Source: Mesorhizobium sp. B2-1-8
Lineage (GTDB): Bacteria; Pseudomonadota; Alphaproteobacteria; Rhizobiales; Rhizobiaceae
DNA length: 64,000 bases
Assembly: GCF_006442545.2 (NCBI RefSeq)
Contig: NZ_CP083952.1
Coordinates: forward strand, 434,001-498,000
Direction: 5' to 3'
Below are positions 28,704 to 38,387 of this stretch, one piece after another; the first letter of the stretch is position 1; each line of letters starts with the position of its first letter. The notes beneath the pieces are model-generated. The model was not told the DNA's origin, made no database searches, and was given only the letters and a program-made list of their open reading frames with translations. The position numbers were made by a program, and so were the translations under genes.

Positions 28704-29342
28704 ATGATGTACAAGGCCGTCGGATCGCGTGGCTCCCGGGTCAGTCGCGTCCTCTGGATGCTGGAGGAGCTCGGGCAGCCCTATGAATTCGTCGAGGTCA
28801 AGCTACGCTCGCCGGAAGCCTATGCGCTCAATCCGTCGGGCAAGGTGCCGATCCTCATCGACGGCGAGCTGACGGTGACGGATTCGGCGGCGATCTGTGT
28901 CTATCTCGCCGACAAGCACGCCGACAAAGGCCTGGGCGCCAATCCTGGGATCGCCGGCCGTGCCGAGATGGATTCCTGGATGCACTTCGCACAGTCGGAG
29001 TTCGAGGCGCCGCTGTGGAACAAATTGCGCCACCGCTTCCTCTTGCCCAGGGAAGTGCGGGTCGATGTCGGCCCTGCCGCGGCCTTTGATTTTGCGTCGG
29101 AGGTCAAGGCGCTGGAGCGCAGGCTTGGCGACAAAACGTTTGCACTCGGCGACCGGTTCTCGGCCGTCGATGTGCTGCTTGGCGACATGGGCGGCTGGGC
29201 GCGTGCCGGCCGGTTCGCGATCGACTCCGACCGCGTCAACGCCTATTTCGACCGCGTGTTGTCGAGGCCTGCCCGTGCGCGGGCGCAAGCCAATGCATCG
29301 GCCCGAAAGTCGGAATCGATTTTTGGAAAGCACGATGCATAG
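28704..29342 (+). CDS. Glutathione S-transferase family protein
   Basis: This 212-residue protein has a thioredoxin-like domain (YKAVGSRGSRVSRVLWMLEE, NPSGKVPILIDG and TDSAAICVYLADKH) and a helical C-terminal domain with FALGDRFSAVDVLLGDMGGW. SRVSR marks the likely glutathione-activating Ser region. The start ATG at 28704 follows GGCAGGTTCA. It separates ureC from ureE. Confidence 0.9.
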   Translation: MMYKAVGSRGSRVSRVLWMLEELGQPYEFVEVKLRSPEAYALNPSGKVPILIDGELTVTDSAAICVYLADKHADKGLGANPGIAGRAEMDSWMHFAQSEFEAPLWNKLRHRFLLPREVRVDVGPAAAFDFASEVKALERRLGDKTFALGDRFSAVDVLLGDMGGWARAGRFAIDSDRVNAYFDRVLSRPARARAQANASARKSESIFGKHDA

Positions 29343-29353
29343 ATTCAAAGTAT

Positions 29354-29395
29354 TAGAGCGTCCTTTGCGCGTCCAAGAGGACGCGCGGCGCTCTA
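29354..29395. repeat. Imperfect palindrome in front of the ureE ribosome site
   Basis: TAGAGCG (29354-29360) and GCGCGTCC pair with GGACGCGC and CGCTCTA (ending 29395), leaving a short AAGA loop and a small bulge. The AAGGAGG ribosome site begins right after. It matches the general form of the short palindromes scattered between rhizobial genes and could affect ureE translation. Confidence 0.6.
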
Positions 29396-29410
29396 AGGAG
29401 GCTCCATGAA

Positions 29411-29986
29411 ATGAAGCTCAACATCAACACCGACTTCACCAAATTTCCACGCGCCGTCTCGGTGCTGCCCGCCGGCACGGCCGCGACCGTCGCGCCAACC
29501 GGCCGTGCGGTTCTTGCCCATGATGAGCGGCATCTGCGCCGCCGCGCCATCGAACTTGCCGACGGCAGCAAGGTGCTCGTCGACCTGCCCGAACCTGTCG
29601 CCCTCAACGACGGCGACCGGCTCGTGCTGGAGGATGGCGGCCATATCGAGATCATCGCTGCGCCCGAAGAGGTCTATGACATCCGTGCCCGCGACGCCGT
29701 ACATCTCGCCGAGCTCGCCTGGCATATCGGCAACCGCCATCTCGCCGCCGGCATCGAGGCGCACCGCATCCTCATCCTGCGCGACCACGTCATCAAGGCG
29801 ATGCTGGAGGGGCTCGGAGCCACGGTGCGCGACGTCTCGGAACCGTTCAAACCGGTGCGCGGCGCCTATTCCGACGGGCACGATCACGGCCATGCGCGTG
29901 CGCACGCCGAGGCGCACAGCCATGGCCACGGCGAATCCCATTCGCACAGCCACGCGCATTCGCATCACGATCATCACCATGACTGA
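29411..29986 (+). CDS. ureE: Urease accessory nickel chaperone UreE
   Basis: This 191-residue protein has an N-terminal peptide-binding domain, a C-terminal ferredoxin-like metal domain ([17 protein letters not shown]), and a His-rich tail (residues about 152-191) with 16 histidines. The tail can store several Ni ions and pass them to UreG. An AAGGAGG site at 29396-29402 also serves an ATG at 29406 that opens the two-codon frame ATG-AAA-TGA, whose stop overlaps the ureE start. Confidence 0.95.
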   Translation: MKLNINTDFTKFPRAVSVLPAGTAATVAPTGRAVLAHDERHLRRRAIELADGSKVLVDLPEPVALNDGDRLVLEDGGHIEIIAAPEEVYDIRARDAVHLAELAWHIGNRHLAAGIEAHRILILRDHVIKAMLEGLGATVRDVSEPFKPVRGAYSDGHDHGHARAHAEAHSHGHGESHSHSHAHSHHDHHHD

Positions 29987-30650
29987 CCAGCCCTCCGGCA
30001 TCGCCCTGCTGCGGCTGATGGCATGGTTGTCGCCGGCCTTTCCGGTCGGCGGCTTCGCCTATAGCCATGGCCTTGAGCGCGCGGTGCATGACGGACTGGT
30101 GAGCGACGGCGACAGCCTTGCTTCCTGGCTGGAGACGCTGGTCGAGATGGGTTCGGGCTGGAACGATGCCGTGCTGTTCGCAGAGAGCTGGCGCCGCGCC
30201 CGCGAAGGCGGCGATCTGGCCGAAGTCGCAGCACTGGCCGAGGCATTGGCCGGCTCGCGCGAACGCCACACCGAGACCATGCTGCAAGGTGCGGCCTTCC
30301 TCAAAGCGGCCGGCGCCTGGCCCAATGCCGCGCTGAAGCGCTTGCCGGCCGAATGCGCCTACTGCATCGCTGTCGGCACTGTTGCCGGCGGCAATGGCAT
30401 TGCGCTGCGGGACGCGCTGTCCGCCTTCCTGCAGGCCTTCTTCTCCAACCTCGTCCAGGCCGCGATCCGGCTCGGCGTCATCGGTCAGAACGAGGCCACG
30501 ACGCTGCTTGCCGGGTTCGAGCCGCTGGCGCTCTCGACCGCTGCCCGCGCGTCCCGCTCGACACCGGACGATCTCGGTGGCTGCGCCTTCATCTCAGACA
30601 TCGTGGCGATGAAGCACGAAACCCAGTATTCGCGATTGTTCCGTTCATGA
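29979..30650 (+). CDS. ureF: Urease accessory protein UreF
   Basis: This 223-residue all-helical protein gates UreG GTPase activity in the UreDFG complex. Typical segments are [21 protein letters not shown] and a C-terminal SRLFRS. It overlaps the ureE end by 8 bp. The start is the first ATG of the domain (MTDQPSG). Confidence 0.95.
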   Translation: MTDQPSGIALLRLMAWLSPAFPVGGFAYSHGLERAVHDGLVSDGDSLASWLETLVEMGSGWNDAVLFAESWRRAREGGDLAEVAALAEALAGSRERHTETMLQGAAFLKAAGAWPNAALKRLPAECAYCIAVGTVAGGNGIALRDALSAFLQAFFSNLVQAAIRLGVIGQNEATTLLAGFEPLALSTAARASRSTPDDLGGCAFISDIVAMKHETQYSRLFRS

Positions 30651-31083
30651 TCCTCCTCGCCTTCGTCCTCTCATTCGTCCTGCTGCTGATCACGGCGCTG
30701 CATGTCTATTGGGGCATCGGCGGCATCTGGCCGGGCAGGGATGTCGCGTCCTGCGCCCACGCCGTCGTCGGCTTTCGCAGCGTCGACGAAATGCCGACGC
30801 CGTTCGCCAGCTTCGCCGTTGCCGCTTGCCTTGGCCTGGCAACGCTCTGGCCGCTTGCGCTCATCGGTTTCTTTGCCTCGCCCTTTCCAAAGGAGGGGCT
30901 CGCCGCCACGTCGATGCTAATCGGTTTGGTGTTCCTGGGGCGCGGCATCGCCGGTTTCACGCCCTGGTGGCGCCGGCTGGCGCCGCAACAGCCTTTCGCG
31001 CGGCTCGATACCATTCTCTATTCGCCGCTGTGCCTGCTGATCGGGCTTAGTTTCGCGGTCCTCGCCATCATGGAGTTTCCGGC

Positions 31084-31087
<4 letters not shown>
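30647..31087 (+). CDS. DUF3995 membrane protein embedded in the urease operon
   Basis: This 146-residue protein has four hydrophobic helices. [16 protein letters not shown] at the start and [13 protein letters not shown] near the end match DUF3995, whose function is unknown. It overlaps both ureF (4 bp) and ureG (4 bp), so it is translated as part of the accessory set and may affect nickel or membrane steps. Confidence 0.82.
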
Positions 31088-31725
<638 letters not shown>

Positions 31726-31805
31726 CTGGCCTTCTGCACCAAGCGAAAGCGGTTGCGGGCACCAGCGGAGCGCGGCATTCTTGCCGAAACCGGAGGACTT
31801 TTAAG

Positions 31806-32573
31806 ATGAGTATTGCCCGCCTGCAGAAGGAAACGCTGACCAACCTGCCCTTCTACGAAGAGCGCGTCGATCTCGCCTGCGCCTTCCGTTGGACGGCGCG
31901 GCTCAACATGCACGAAGCGGTGGCCAATCATTTTTCGCTGGCGGTCAATGATGACGGCACAAGGTTCCTGATGAACCCGAACCAAGTGCATTTCTCACGC
32001 ATCAAGGCGAGCGACCTGATCGAAATCGACGCCAACGATCCCGACACGCTGTCAGGCCCCAATGCACCCGACCCGACGGCATGGGGCCTGCATGGCGCCG
32101 TCCATCGCAATGTGCCGCACGCGCGCTGCGTCATGCATGTCCATTCGATTCACGCCACCGTGCTGGCCTCGCTTGCCGACTCGACTCTGCCGCCGATCGA
32201 CCAGAATTCGGCGATGTTCTTCAACCGTCACGTCGTCGACGCGCATTATGGCGGGCTGGCCTTCGAGGAAGAGGGCGAGCGCTGCTCGCAGCTTCTCGCC
32301 GACCCCAAGGTCAAGGTAATGGTCATGGGCAACCATGGCGTGCTGGTCATCGGCGACACCGTCGCCGACGCCTTCAACCGCATGTTCTATTTCGAGCGCG
32401 CCGCCGAGACCTACATCAAGGCGCTGTGGACCGGCCGGCCGCTGCGCATGCTCTCCGACACGATCGCCGAGAAGGCGGCGAGCGAGATGGACGATTATCC
32501 AGGCCAAGCCGAACGTCATCTCGCCGAGTTGAAGGCGATCCTCGACGAACAGGAGCCGGCGTACCGGAACTGA
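31806..32573 (+). CDS. Class II aldolase/adducin-family protein
   Basis: This 255-residue protein has the aldolase II fold with zinc-binding His residues in VMHVHSIHATVLAS and MVMGNHGVLVIG. Relatives cleave or form sugar phosphates (fuculose type), but this subgroup with an adducin-like sequence is often only annotated generically. It lies after ureG and converges with the HAD gene (3-bp gap). Confidence 0.9.
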   Translation: MSIARLQKETLTNLPFYEERVDLACAFRWTARLNMHEAVANHFSLAVNDDGTRFLMNPNQVHFSRIKASDLIEIDANDPDTLSGPNAPDPTAWGLHGAVHRNVPHARCVMHVHSIHATVLASLADSTLPPIDQNSAMFFNRHVVDAHYGGLAFEEEGERCSQLLADPKVKVMVMGNHGVLVIGDTVADAFNRMFYFERAAETYIKALWTGRPLRMLSDTIAEKAASEMDDYPGQAERHLAELKAILDEQEPAYRN

Positions 32574-32576
32574 GAC

Positions 32577-33209
32577 CTACAGTCCGAGTTGAGCCCGCAA
32601 TTCCGCGGCGTTGTTGATGACGATGGCCCCGGGCGGTCCATCCATCGGCTTTTCAGGCCAGAAGATGGTCTTCATCCCCGCTGCCAGGCCCGCCATGGCG
32701 CCCGGCCAGCTGTCGTCGACCGCGACGGCGTGTGCGGGATCGACGTCGGCCAGATAGGCGGCACGCAGGAAAGGCTCGGCGTGCGGCTTGCCTTCCCGCA
32801 CGTCGTTGCGGCTGATCGTCTTCATGCCGGGATAGGTGAGGCCGACCATGCGCAGGTTGGCGTCGACGATCATCCGGTCCGAATTGGAGACCACCGCCTG
32901 CTGAATGCCGAGCGCGCGCAATTCGTTGAAGACCTCGATCGCGCCCGGGCGCGGCTTCAGTCCTTCGACCAACGGCAGGTAATGCTCATATTTGTGAACG
33001 ATCCATTCGTCGAAGGGCAGTTGCAGCCCGAACTCGCCGCGCATCATTTCGTAGACCGGCCAGGCGGCGACGCCGAGCACACGCTCGTGCAGATCGTCAG
33101 GCGGCGTGAGGCCGGCATTGCGCATCGCTGCAATGAGGGCCGCCGCGTGCAGCGGTTCGCTGTCGACCAGCGTGCCGTCCATGTCCCAGAAAACCGCCTT
33201 CGGTGTCAT
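32577..33209 (-). CDS. HAD-superfamily phosphatase (beta-phosphoglucomutase/GPH-like)
   Basis: This 210-residue enzyme has motif I DMDGTLVDSE (nucleophile Asp in the first 10 residues), motif II VVSNSD, a Lys in GKPHAEPF, and motif IV VDDSWPGAMAG. The cap is of the alpha-helical C1 type. It removes phosphate from small sugar phosphates. The start at 33209 follows AAGGAGCGCTGC. It is divergent from the SorC regulator and may serve the polyol pathway. Confidence 0.9.
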   Translation of the reverse strand: MTPKAVFWDMDGTLVDSEPLHAAALIAAMRNAGLTPPDDLHERVLGVAAWPVYEMMRGEFGLQLPFDEWIVHKYEHYLPLVEGLKPRPGAIEVFNELRALGIQQAVVSNSDRMIVDANLRMVGLTYPGMKTISRNDVREGKPHAEPFLRAAYLADVDPAHAVAVDDSWPGAMAGLAAGMKTIFWPEKPMDGPPGAIVINNAAELRAQLGL

Positions 33210-33452
33210 GCAGCGCTCCTTTTTGCGATCCCTTAAAGGGTTTGCGCCGGGAGATAAACCTTTGGCGGGCATGGAACATGCCTTCTGGTGGAAACGGAAC
33301 CGGCCGCGCCTGCTCCCGCCTGATGTTGCCGGAGAGAACCTCCGCTGTATCGGCGCAAGCATTTGCTCTCAAGATTGACAATTGCGCAGGCAGCCATTCC
33401 CTGCGAAAGTGATACGGACCGCCCGATGATCGGCGGGTTCGGGAGGCAGGAC

Positions 33453-34412
33453 GTGAATACCCGGCAGGATGGCGGCAGCAATAGGCTGGACGACGCGGCG
33501 CGCGCCGGCTGGCTCTATTATGTTGCCGGCAACACACAGGACCAGATCGCCGCCACGCTCGGCATATCGAGGCAGACGGCGCAGCGGCTGGTGTCGCTGG
33601 CGGTGTCGGAAGGCTTGATCAAGGTCCGCGTCGATCATCCGATAGCCAACTGCCTCGACCTTGCCGCGCGGCTGAAATCGCGCTTTGCGCTCGATCTTGT
33701 CGAGGTGGTGCCGAGCGACCCCAATTCATCCTCCACCACCATCGGCATCGCCGAAGCGGCGGCCGCCGAGATCGAGCGGCGGCTGCGATCGCCGACGCCG
33801 ATCGTCATGGGCATCGGCACCGGACGCACGCTGAAGGCGGCGATCGAACAATTGCCGCCGATGGAATGCCCGCAGCACAAGGTGGTGTCCTTGACCGGCA
33901 ACATCTCGCCGGACGGTTCGGCCGCCTTCTACAACGTCATTTTCACCATGGCCGACAGGGTCAAGGCGCGATCCTTCCCGATGCCGCTGCCGGTCATCGC
34001 GTCCTCGCCGCAGGAGCGCGAAATGCTGCTCAACCAGCCGATGATCCAGCCGACGCTGGCGCTTGCCGCCGAGGCCGATGTCACCTTCATCGGTATCGGC
34101 GACCTTGGCCCGAAGGCGCCGCTCTACGAGGATGGCTTCATTTCCGAAAGCGAGCTGAAAGCCTTGCAGAAAGCCGGCGGCGTCGCCGAAATCGTCGGCT
34201 GGGTGTTCGATCGCGAAGGCCGCATGATCGAAGGCATCACCAATGACCGGGTGTCGTCGGCGGCGCTGCCGTCACGTGAGAAGTCGCTGGTCATCGCGCT
34301 TGCCATGGGCGAGCGCAAGCTGCCCGGCATCCTGGCGGCCGTCAACCGCCGGCTGGTCAACGGGCTCATCACCGACGAGCGCACGGCGGCCGCCCTGCTG
34401 GCCAGCATTTGA
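33453..34412 (+). CDS. smoC: SorC/DeoR-family sugar-binding transcriptional regulator
   Basis: This 319-residue regulator has an N-terminal HTH (QDQIAATLGISRQTAQRLVSLA) and a C-terminal SorC sugar-binding domain (VMGIGTGRTLKAAIEQL, VVSLTGNISPDGSA and the FIGIGDLGPKAPLY motif). Such proteins respond to phosphorylated sugars or polyols. Its position upstream of smoEFGKS fits SmoC. I prefer the GTG at 33453, placed after GGGAGG; the ATG at 33426 has no ribosome site. Confidence 0.78.
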   Translation: MNTRQDGGSNRLDDAARAGWLYYVAGNTQDQIAATLGISRQTAQRLVSLAVSEGLIKVRVDHPIANCLDLAARLKSRFALDLVEVVPSDPNSSSTTIGIAEAAAAEIERRLRSPTPIVMGIGTGRTLKAAIEQLPPMECPQHKVVSLTGNISPDGSAAFYNVIFTMADRVKARSFPMPLPVIASSPQEREMLLNQPMIQPTLALAAEADVTFIGIGDLGPKAPLYEDGFISESELKALQKAGGVAEIVGWVFDREGRMIEGITNDRVSSAALPSREKSLVIALAMGERKLPGILAAVNRRLVNGLITDERTAAALLASI

Positions 34413-34437
34413 CGGCTTGGCGATAAAGCCGGCAAGG

Positions 34438-34623
34438 CTATTGGTGCCGGCCGAAAGGGTCGTTGCCGTCGAGAAAACCGAGGTCGCGCTGCAGATGCGG
34501 CGACAGGTCCCTGATGTCGAGATGCGCCCTTTTTCTGGGCGCGAACCAGCTAAATCCGTCCGCGAGCCACGAAATCCAGCGATGATCGGGAGCGGGAGTG
34601 CATTTTTGCTGCGCCATGGTCAT
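34438..34623 (-). CDS. DUF1127 small protein
   Basis: This 61-residue protein ends with HLDIRDLSPHLQRDLGFLDG, the DUF1127 motif (about 40 residues). Short DUF1127 proteins in alphaproteobacteria bind RNA or act in phosphate and stress control. I choose the ATG at 34623 (after GAAGG); a TTG at 34632 is possible. It lies opposite to and between the two regulators. Confidence 0.75.
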   Translation of the reverse strand: MTMAQQKCTPAPDHRWISWLADGFSWFAPRKRAHLDIRDLSPHLQRDLGFLDGNDPFGRHQ

Positions 34624-34733
34624 GATCGTCAACCTTCGTTATCCTGAACCCGAATGATGGGTTGAGCATCAATGTCGGCCTTGCCGGCCGCCTTTGCCAA
34701 TCGAACGTCGATAACGACCCATAAGGAGGCTTT

Positions 34734-35639
34734 ATGCCTGACCTCAGCGCGCCGCAGGTTTCGCAACTGCCTCCTTTGCAGGCGATCCGGGTGTTCGAGG
34801 CGGTGGCTCGGCATCTTTCCTTCACCAAGGCCGCCGGTGAACTCGCCATGACGCAAGCGGCGGTCAGCTATCAGATCAAGGTGCTGGAGGAGCGTGTCGG
34901 CGCACCGCTGTTCCTGCGCCGACCGCGACAGATCGAGTTGACCGAAGCCGGCCAACGCCTGGCGCCGGCTGTCAGCGAGGCCTTTGCCATTCTTGGCCAG
35001 GCCTATGCCGCCGCGCGCGGCGGCGCGGACGGGTTGTTGTGTATCACCACGGTGCTGACCTTTGCCTCCAACTGGCTGGCGCACCATCTCGGCGCGTTCC
35101 AGATCGCGCATCCGTCGCTTGCCGTGCGGCTCGAGACGTCGAGCCGGCTGACGGATTTCGCCCGCGAGGATGTCGACCTCGCCATCCGTTCGGGCGGCGG
35201 CAAATGGCCAGGGCTGGAAGCCCACAAGCTGCTCGATGCCGACTTCACGCCGATGCTGAGCCCCAAGCTCGCGGCGAGCATCGGTGGCATCAACGAACCG
35301 GCGGATCTGCTCAAGCTGCCGATCCTCGATCCCAGCGATATCTGGTGGACGCAATGGTTCGAGGCCGCCGGCGTGCACAGCCACGACCTTGCCAAGCGTC
35401 CCGGCAGCAGCATGGGCGCGCAGGCCTATGAAGCCAACGCGGCCATATCGGGCCACGGCGTGGCGATCCTGACCAGGGCGCTGTTCAAGGCCGAACTCGC
35501 CGACGGCCGGCTGATCCAGCCGTTCGATCTGGTCGGCGACGACGGGCACGCCTACTGGCTGGTCTACCCCGAGGCGCGCCGCAACGTGCCCAAGATCCGC
35601 GCCTTCCGCGATTGGCTGCTGGCCGAGATCGCCTGCTGA
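34734..35639 (+). CDS. LysR-family regulator (GcvA-like)
   Basis: This 301-residue protein has an N-terminal HTH (AIRVFEAVARHLSFTKAAGELAMTQ is split here for length; residues about 17-41) and an effector domain with the GcvA-group motif GLEAHKLLDADFTPMLSP. It sits just ahead of the smo operon in the same direction. It could regulate the smo genes or an unlinked target. It is followed by a 237-bp promoter region. Confidence 0.9.
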   Translation: MPDLSAPQVSQLPPLQAIRVFEAVARHLSFTKAAGELAMTQAAVSYQIKVLEERVGAPLFLRRPRQIELTEAGQRLAPAVSEAFAILGQAYAAARGGADGLLCITTVLTFASNWLAHHLGAFQIAHPSLAVRLETSSRLTDFAREDVDLAIRSGGGKWPGLEAHKLLDADFTPMLSPKLAASIGGINEPADLLKLPILDPSDIWWTQWFEAAGVHSHDLAKRPGSSMGAQAYEANAAISGHGVAILTRALFKAELADGRLIQPFDLVGDDGHAYWLVYPEARRNVPKIRAFRDWLLAEIAC

Positions 35640-35800
35640 CCGGCAGACAAGCAGACCAAGACCCGCCAAGAAAACCACATATCGTTTGAGAGGCTTTGGG
35701 CGCCGTCCCCTGGACTCCAGGTGGCGACAATCCGAGCCCTGACGCCAACCCTCATCGCCATTTTGCCGATCGCGTGCTGCGCTGCAGCAACGAATCCGGC

Positions 35801-35835
35801 TTGACATAATTAAGACTAAGTGAGTAATTGCTCAC
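35801..35835 (+). promoter_or_regulatory. Candidate smoE promoter with an overlapping palindromic operator
   Basis: A perfect -35 box TTGACA lies at 35801-35806. Seventeen bp further, the expected -10 position falls inside GTGAGTAATTGCTCAC (35820-35835), a 16-bp near-palindrome (14 of 16 positions symmetric). The -10 itself is weak. The layout suits a repressor or activator such as the SorC-type regulator. It lies 41 bp before the smoE start codon. Confidence 0.55.
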
Positions 35836-35876
35836 AGCCAAGGCAAATGCTCATCTTGGTTTATGGGAGGAATTTG

Positions 35877-37187
35877 ATGAAACTTCGCACGCTCACCCTG
35901 GGCTTGTTGTCCGCCAGCGCGCTTGCGTTCGCCGCACACGCCGAATCCATCACCATCGCCACCGTCAACAATGGCGATATGGTCCGCATGCAGAAGCTGA
36001 CCGACGACTTCACCAAGGCCAACCCCGACATCCAGCTCAACTGGGTCACGCTCGAAGAGAACGTGCTGCGCGAGCGCGTCACCACCGACATCGCCACCAA
36101 GGGCGGCCAGTATGACGTGATGACGATCGGCACCTACGAGGTTCCGATCTGGGCCAAGCAGAGCTGGCTCTTGCCGCTCGACAAGCTCGGCGCCGACTAC
36201 GACGTCAAGGACATCATCCCGGCCATCGCCGGCGGCCTATCGGTCGACGGCAAGCTCTATGCCGCGCCCTTCTATGGCGAAAGCTCCTTCGTCATGTACC
36301 GCAAGGACCTGATGGAGAAGGCTGGGCTCAAGATGCCCGACGCGCCGACCTGGGACTTCATCAAGCAGGCCGCCGACAAGATGACCGACCGCGCCAATGG
36401 CGTGAACGGCGTCTGCTTGCGCGGCAAGGCCGGCTGGGGCGAGAACATGGCCTTCCTGACCGCCATGTCGAACTCGTTCGGCGCTCGCTGGTTCGACATG
36501 GACTGGAAGCCGCAGTTCGACCAGCCCGAGTGGAAGAACACCCTGCAATTCTATGTCGACCTGATGAAGGCCGATGGCCCCGAGGGTGCGTCCTCCAACG
36601 GCTTCAACGAAAACCTGGCGCTCTTCCAGCAGGGCAAGTGCGGCATGTGGATCGACGCCACCGTCGCGGCGTCCTTCGTCTCCGACCCGAAGAACTCCAC
36701 CGTCGCCGACAAGGTCGGTTATGCCTTGGCTCCCGACAAGGGGCTCGGCAAGCGCGGCAACTGGCTGTGGGCCTGGTCGCTGGCCATCCCTGCCGGTACA
36801 CAGAAGGCTGATGCGGCCGAGAAGTTCGTGTCGTGGGCGACCAGCAAGCACTATGAGGAGCTCGTTGCATCGAAGGAAGGCTGGGCCAACGTTCCTCCGG
36901 GCACGCGCTCCTCGCTCTACGCCAATCCCGAATATCAGAAGGCGGCTCCGTTCGCCAAGATGACGCTGGACTCCATCAACGCCGCCGACCCGACGCATCC
37001 GACCGTCAAGCCGGTGCCCTATGTCGGCGTGCAGTTCGTTGCCATCCCTGAGTTCCAGGGCCTTGGCACCACCGTCGGCCAGCTCTTCTCGGCGGCTCTC
37101 GCCGGTCAGTCGAGCGTCGACGATGCGCTGAAGCAGGCCCAGGACGCCGCGACCGCGACAATGACCGAAGGCGGGTACATCAAGTAA
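35877..37187 (+). CDS. smoE: Sorbitol/mannitol ABC transporter, periplasmic substrate-binding protein
   Basis: This 436-residue protein has a signal peptide (residues 1-22, ending AHA) and a family 1 extracellular solute-binding fold with PFYGESSFVMYRKDLMEKAG, GVCLRGKAGWGENM and WLWAWSLAIPAGTQ. It should capture hexitols in the periplasm for SmoFGK. It starts after GGGAGGAATTTG. A strong hairpin follows (37231-37262), which may stop part of the transcripts or protect the smoE message. Confidence 0.93.
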   Translation: MKLRTLTLGLLSASALAFAAHAESITIATVNNGDMVRMQKLTDDFTKANPDIQLNWVTLEENVLRERVTTDIATKGGQYDVMTIGTYEVPIWAKQSWLLPLDKLGADYDVKDIIPAIAGGLSVDGKLYAAPFYGESSFVMYRKDLMEKAGLKMPDAPTWDFIKQAADKMTDRANGVNGVCLRGKAGWGENMAFLTAMSNSFGARWFDMDWKPQFDQPEWKNTLQFYVDLMKADGPEGASSNGFNENLALFQQGKCGMWIDATVAASFVSDPKNSTVADKVGYALAPDKGLGKRGNWLWAWSLAIPAGTQKADAAEKFVSWATSKHYEELVASKEGWANVPPGTRSSLYANPEYQKAAPFAKMTLDSINAADPTHPTVKPVPYVGVQFVAIPEFQGLGTTVGQLFSAALAGQSSVDDALKQAQDAATATMTEGGYIK

Positions 37188-37230
37188 GGCTCCTCCCGGT
37201 GCCGAATGCCGGCCAGCTCGCTGACCGGCA

Positions 37231-37262
37231 ACGGCCGCCCGAAACCCAGTTCGGGCGGCCGT
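37231..37262 (+). terminator. Perfect 13-bp hairpin between smoE and smoF (attenuator or mRNA stabiliser)
   Basis: ACGGCCGCCCGAA (37231-37243) pairs exactly with TTCGGGCGGCCGT (37250-37262) across a 6-nt loop. No long T-run follows, so it may be a partial terminator or a 3'-end protector that keeps smoE mRNA more abundant than the permease mRNA. Confidence 0.7.
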
Positions 37263-37308
37263 CTTCAACGCCTCTGAAATTCTGTTCGATCCTTGAAGGG
37301 TGACCGTC

Positions 37309-38181
37309 ATGGCTACTCAGCAGACCCGTTCGCTTGCCCGATTCATGATGGCGCCATCCGTGGTGCTGCTGCTGGTCTGGATGGTTGTTCCGCTCGCTCT
37401 CACCCTGTGGTTCTCTTTCCAGCAATACAATCCGCTCAATCCGGTTCGCGATGGCTTCGTCGGCCTCTCGAACTACGCGCTGTTCTATTCCAACCCGGCT
37501 TTCCTGCAGTCGATCCTCAACACGCTTGTCCTGGTGGTCAGCGTGCTGCTGATCACGGTGATCGGCGGCATCCTGCTGGCGCTGCTCATCGATCAGCCGA
37601 TGTGGGGCCAAGGGATCGTGCGCATTCTCGTCATTTCGCCGTTCTTCGTCATGCCGCCGGTGGCAGCACTGGTGTGGAAGAACATGATCATGCACCCGCA
37701 ATATGGCGTGTTCGCCGACATAGCGCGCTTTTTCGGGGCGCAACCGATCGACTGGTTCGGGCAGCATCCGATGACGGCGATCATCATCATCGTCGCCTGG
37801 CAGTGGCTGCCTTTCGCGACATTGATCCTGCTCACCGCGCTGCAGTCGCTCGACGCCGAGCAGAAGGAAGCCGCCGAGATGGACGGCGCCGGCTTCATCA
37901 GCCGCTTCATCTATCTGACGCTGCCGCACATGTCGCGGGCGATTACCGTGGTCATCCTGATCCAGACGATCTTCCTGCTCTCGATCTATGCCGAGATCCT
38001 GGTCACCACCAATGGCGGCCCCGGTTACGCCTCCACCAACCTGCCTTTCCTCGTCTACCAGAAGGCGCTGCTGGAGTTCAAAATCGGCCAGGCATCCGCG
38101 GGCGGTGTGATCGCCGTCATTCTCGCCAACATCGTCGCCTTCTTCGCCATGCGCGCCGTCGGCAAGAACCTGGACAAATAG
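37309..38181 (+). CDS. smoF: Sorbitol/mannitol ABC transporter permease SmoF
   Basis: This 290-residue MalF-type permease has six helices, with the EAA loop QKEAAEMDGAGFISRFIYLTLP for contact with the ATPase. I choose the ATG at 37309 (after GAAGGG, 8 nt) rather than the GTG at 37300. The gene is followed by a palindromic element, not directly by smoG. Confidence 0.93.
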   Translation: MATQQTRSLARFMMAPSVVLLLVWMVVPLALTLWFSFQQYNPLNPVRDGFVGLSNYALFYSNPAFLQSILNTLVLVVSVLLITVIGGILLALLIDQPMWGQGIVRILVISPFFVMPPVAALVWKNMIMHPQYGVFADIARFFGAQPIDWFGQHPMTAIIIIVAWQWLPFATLILLTALQSLDAEQKEAAEMDGAGFISRFIYLTLPHMSRAITVVILIQTIFLLSIYAEILVTTNGGPGYASTNLPFLVYQKALLEFKIGQASAGGVIAVILANIVAFFAMRAVGKNLDK

Positions 38182-38189
38182 GGGGAGAC

Positions 38190-38347
38190 GATGGCACGTG
38201 CGCTGAACCACCCCCACTCCGTCCCGCTGCGCGGGACACCTCTCCCTCTGCCCGGGGGAGAGGAAACGGCTGCATCGAAGCTGCGTCCTTCCTCTACCCC
38301 GTCGATCGGGGGAGAGGTGGTTTGCGCAGCAAACCGGAGTGGGGGTC
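38190..38347. repeat. RIME-like palindromic element between smoF and smoG
   Basis: The outer arms match well: CACCCCCACTCC near 38209 mirrors GGAGTGGGGGTC near 38347, and CACCTCTCCC mirrors GGGAGAGGTG. Each arm holds a small hairpin with compensating base changes (GTCCCGCTGCGCGGGAC on the left, GGTTTGCGCAGCAAACC on the right). Just before it, at 38191, ATGGCACGTGCGCTGAACCA resembles the true smoG start ATGGCACGCGCAGTCACCA at 38388, so the element appears to have landed at the smoG start. Confidence 0.82.
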
Positions 38348-38387
38348 GACCCTGCCGCCACCATTGCCGATACGGGAGAACCTGATC

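Noticed and set aside
38191..38385. A 64-residue frame starting MARALN between smoF and smoG
   Set aside because: It runs through the palindromic element and looks like the stranded former start region of smoG, not a gene.
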